A stretch of 14,346 nt of DNA from Alistipes sp. (GTDB lineage Bacteria > Bacteroidota > Bacteroidia > Bacteroidales > Rikenellaceae): positions 1-14,346 of the forward strand of contig JAFYRB010000008.1 in assembly GCA_017559615.1 (NCBI GenBank), read 5' to 3'. The notes beneath the pieces were generated by a model, which had not been told where the DNA came from, did not search any database, and saw only the letters and a program-made list of their open reading frames with translations. The translations under genes were made by a program, and so were the position numbers. This document shows positions 13,966-14,346 of the stretch, in pieces; the first letter of the stretch is position 1, and every line of letters begins with the position of its first letter.

Positions 13966-14346
13966 CTATTTATTCGATGTCTCCTCAAGTTGTTTCATCA
14001 AGTCGACATACGCCTCTGGAGACATATCCTTATTGAAGTAATGGATAGGGTTGATGGTCTTATCTCTAAAGCGCACCTCGTAGTGCAAGTGCGAACCCGA
14101 TGAGACACCCGTATTACCCACCTCGCCAATAACCTGACCACGTGTGACGCTATCACCTGGCGATACGTAGCGCTTCGAAAGGTGGCCATAACGAGTCTTA
14201 TAACCAAATCCGTGGTTTAGCTCAATAAGTTGTCCATATCCAGTCTGCCATCCCGAACGCGAAACAACAGCGTTACCCGTAGCATACACAGGAGTACCCT
14301 TTGGTGCCGATAGGTCAACACCCTCGTGCATCTTCCAATATCCATA
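13966..14346 (-). CDS. M23 (LytM) family metallopeptidase, C-terminal part only (continues beyond the right edge)
   Basis: The frame is open from the right edge of the window, giving 126 residues of the C-terminal LytM domain. An ATG at 14331 is internal: the residues YGYWK before it match the sequence that precedes the zinc site in intact M23 proteins. Catalytic residues present are H and D in KMHEGVD (5-11), H in RYGHL (near 58) and HLH in SGSHLHYEV (near 88). The glycine-rich loop segments G-T-P-V-Y-A-T-G and GEVGNTGVSSGSH are typical for the family. It is probably an active peptidoglycan endopeptidase, like its tandem neighbour 8 nt downstream. The N-terminal part, where a membrane or coiled-coil region may sit, is not visible. 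Confidence 0.93.
   Translation of the reverse strand, partial: YGYWKMHEGVDLSAPKGTPVYATGNAVVSRSGWQTGYGQLIELNHGFGYKTRYGHLSKRYVSPGDSVTRGQVIGEVGNTGVSSGSHLHYEVRFRDKTINPIHYFNKDMSPEAYVDLMKQLEETSNK

Noticed and set aside
1..14346. CRISPR array, rRNA genes, complete insertion sequences, toxin-antitoxin or phage-defence cassette
   Set aside because: No regularly spaced direct repeats, no transposase or defence protein motifs, and no rRNA-like conserved segments were seen on either strand.

Overview
The window looks like a chromosomal segment of a member of Bacteroidota, most likely order Bacteroidales. The evidence is as follows. Two or three promoters fit the Bacteroidota pattern TTG/TTTG, then 19-20 nt, then TAnnTTTG. 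Rho has a long charged insertion. There is a secreted GIN-domain (DUF2807) protein, a PRiA4/ORF3-like protein next to miaA, and an AddB-type nuclease without a P-loop. Base composition is moderate by eye, and no clear Shine-Dalgarno dependence is seen. The genus cannot be fixed from this sequence alone.

Layout. (1) 1-270: the 3' end of a rightward ORF whose last 62 residues resemble the SAM-like core-binding domain of tyrosine recombinases, followed by two facing terminators. (2) 274-2743, leftward: rho, then a secreted S1/P1-type zinc nuclease 10 nt downstream. A strong promoter lies upstream of rho. (3) 2911-4424, rightward: a small PRiA4/ORF3-family protein overlapping miaA, ending in a hairpin. 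(4) 4475-4650, rightward: a self-contained tRNA-Leu(UAA) unit with its own promoter and terminator. (5) 4652-12312, leftward: GIN-domain protein, addB-like nuclease, addA-like helicase-nuclease, ispF and an MmcQ/YjbR protein, closely spaced and probably one operon. (6) 12351-14346, leftward: two tandem M23 (LytM) peptidases, the first cut by the window edge, and a HAD phosphatase, closed by a terminator.

Functions. AddA and AddB together should form a dual-nuclease helicase that processes double-strand breaks. AddA carries all helicase motifs plus a nuclease; AddB carries a second nuclease with a four-cysteine Fe-S signature but no Walker A. MiaA prenylates A37 of tRNAs reading UNN codons, and the tRNA gene just downstream, tRNA-Leu(UAA) with A36-A37-A38, is a predicted substrate. 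IspF belongs to the MEP isoprenoid pathway, which ultimately supplies the dimethylallyl donor used by MiaA. The M23 pair probably remodels peptidoglycan.

Most of the window is conserved housekeeping DNA. I did not find a clear new defence or mobile system. The points most worth a second look are the recombinase-like fragment at the left edge, the Rho insertion with two AT-hook-like patches, the RecC-like loss of the P-loop in AddB, and the miaA/tRNA-Leu neighbourhood.
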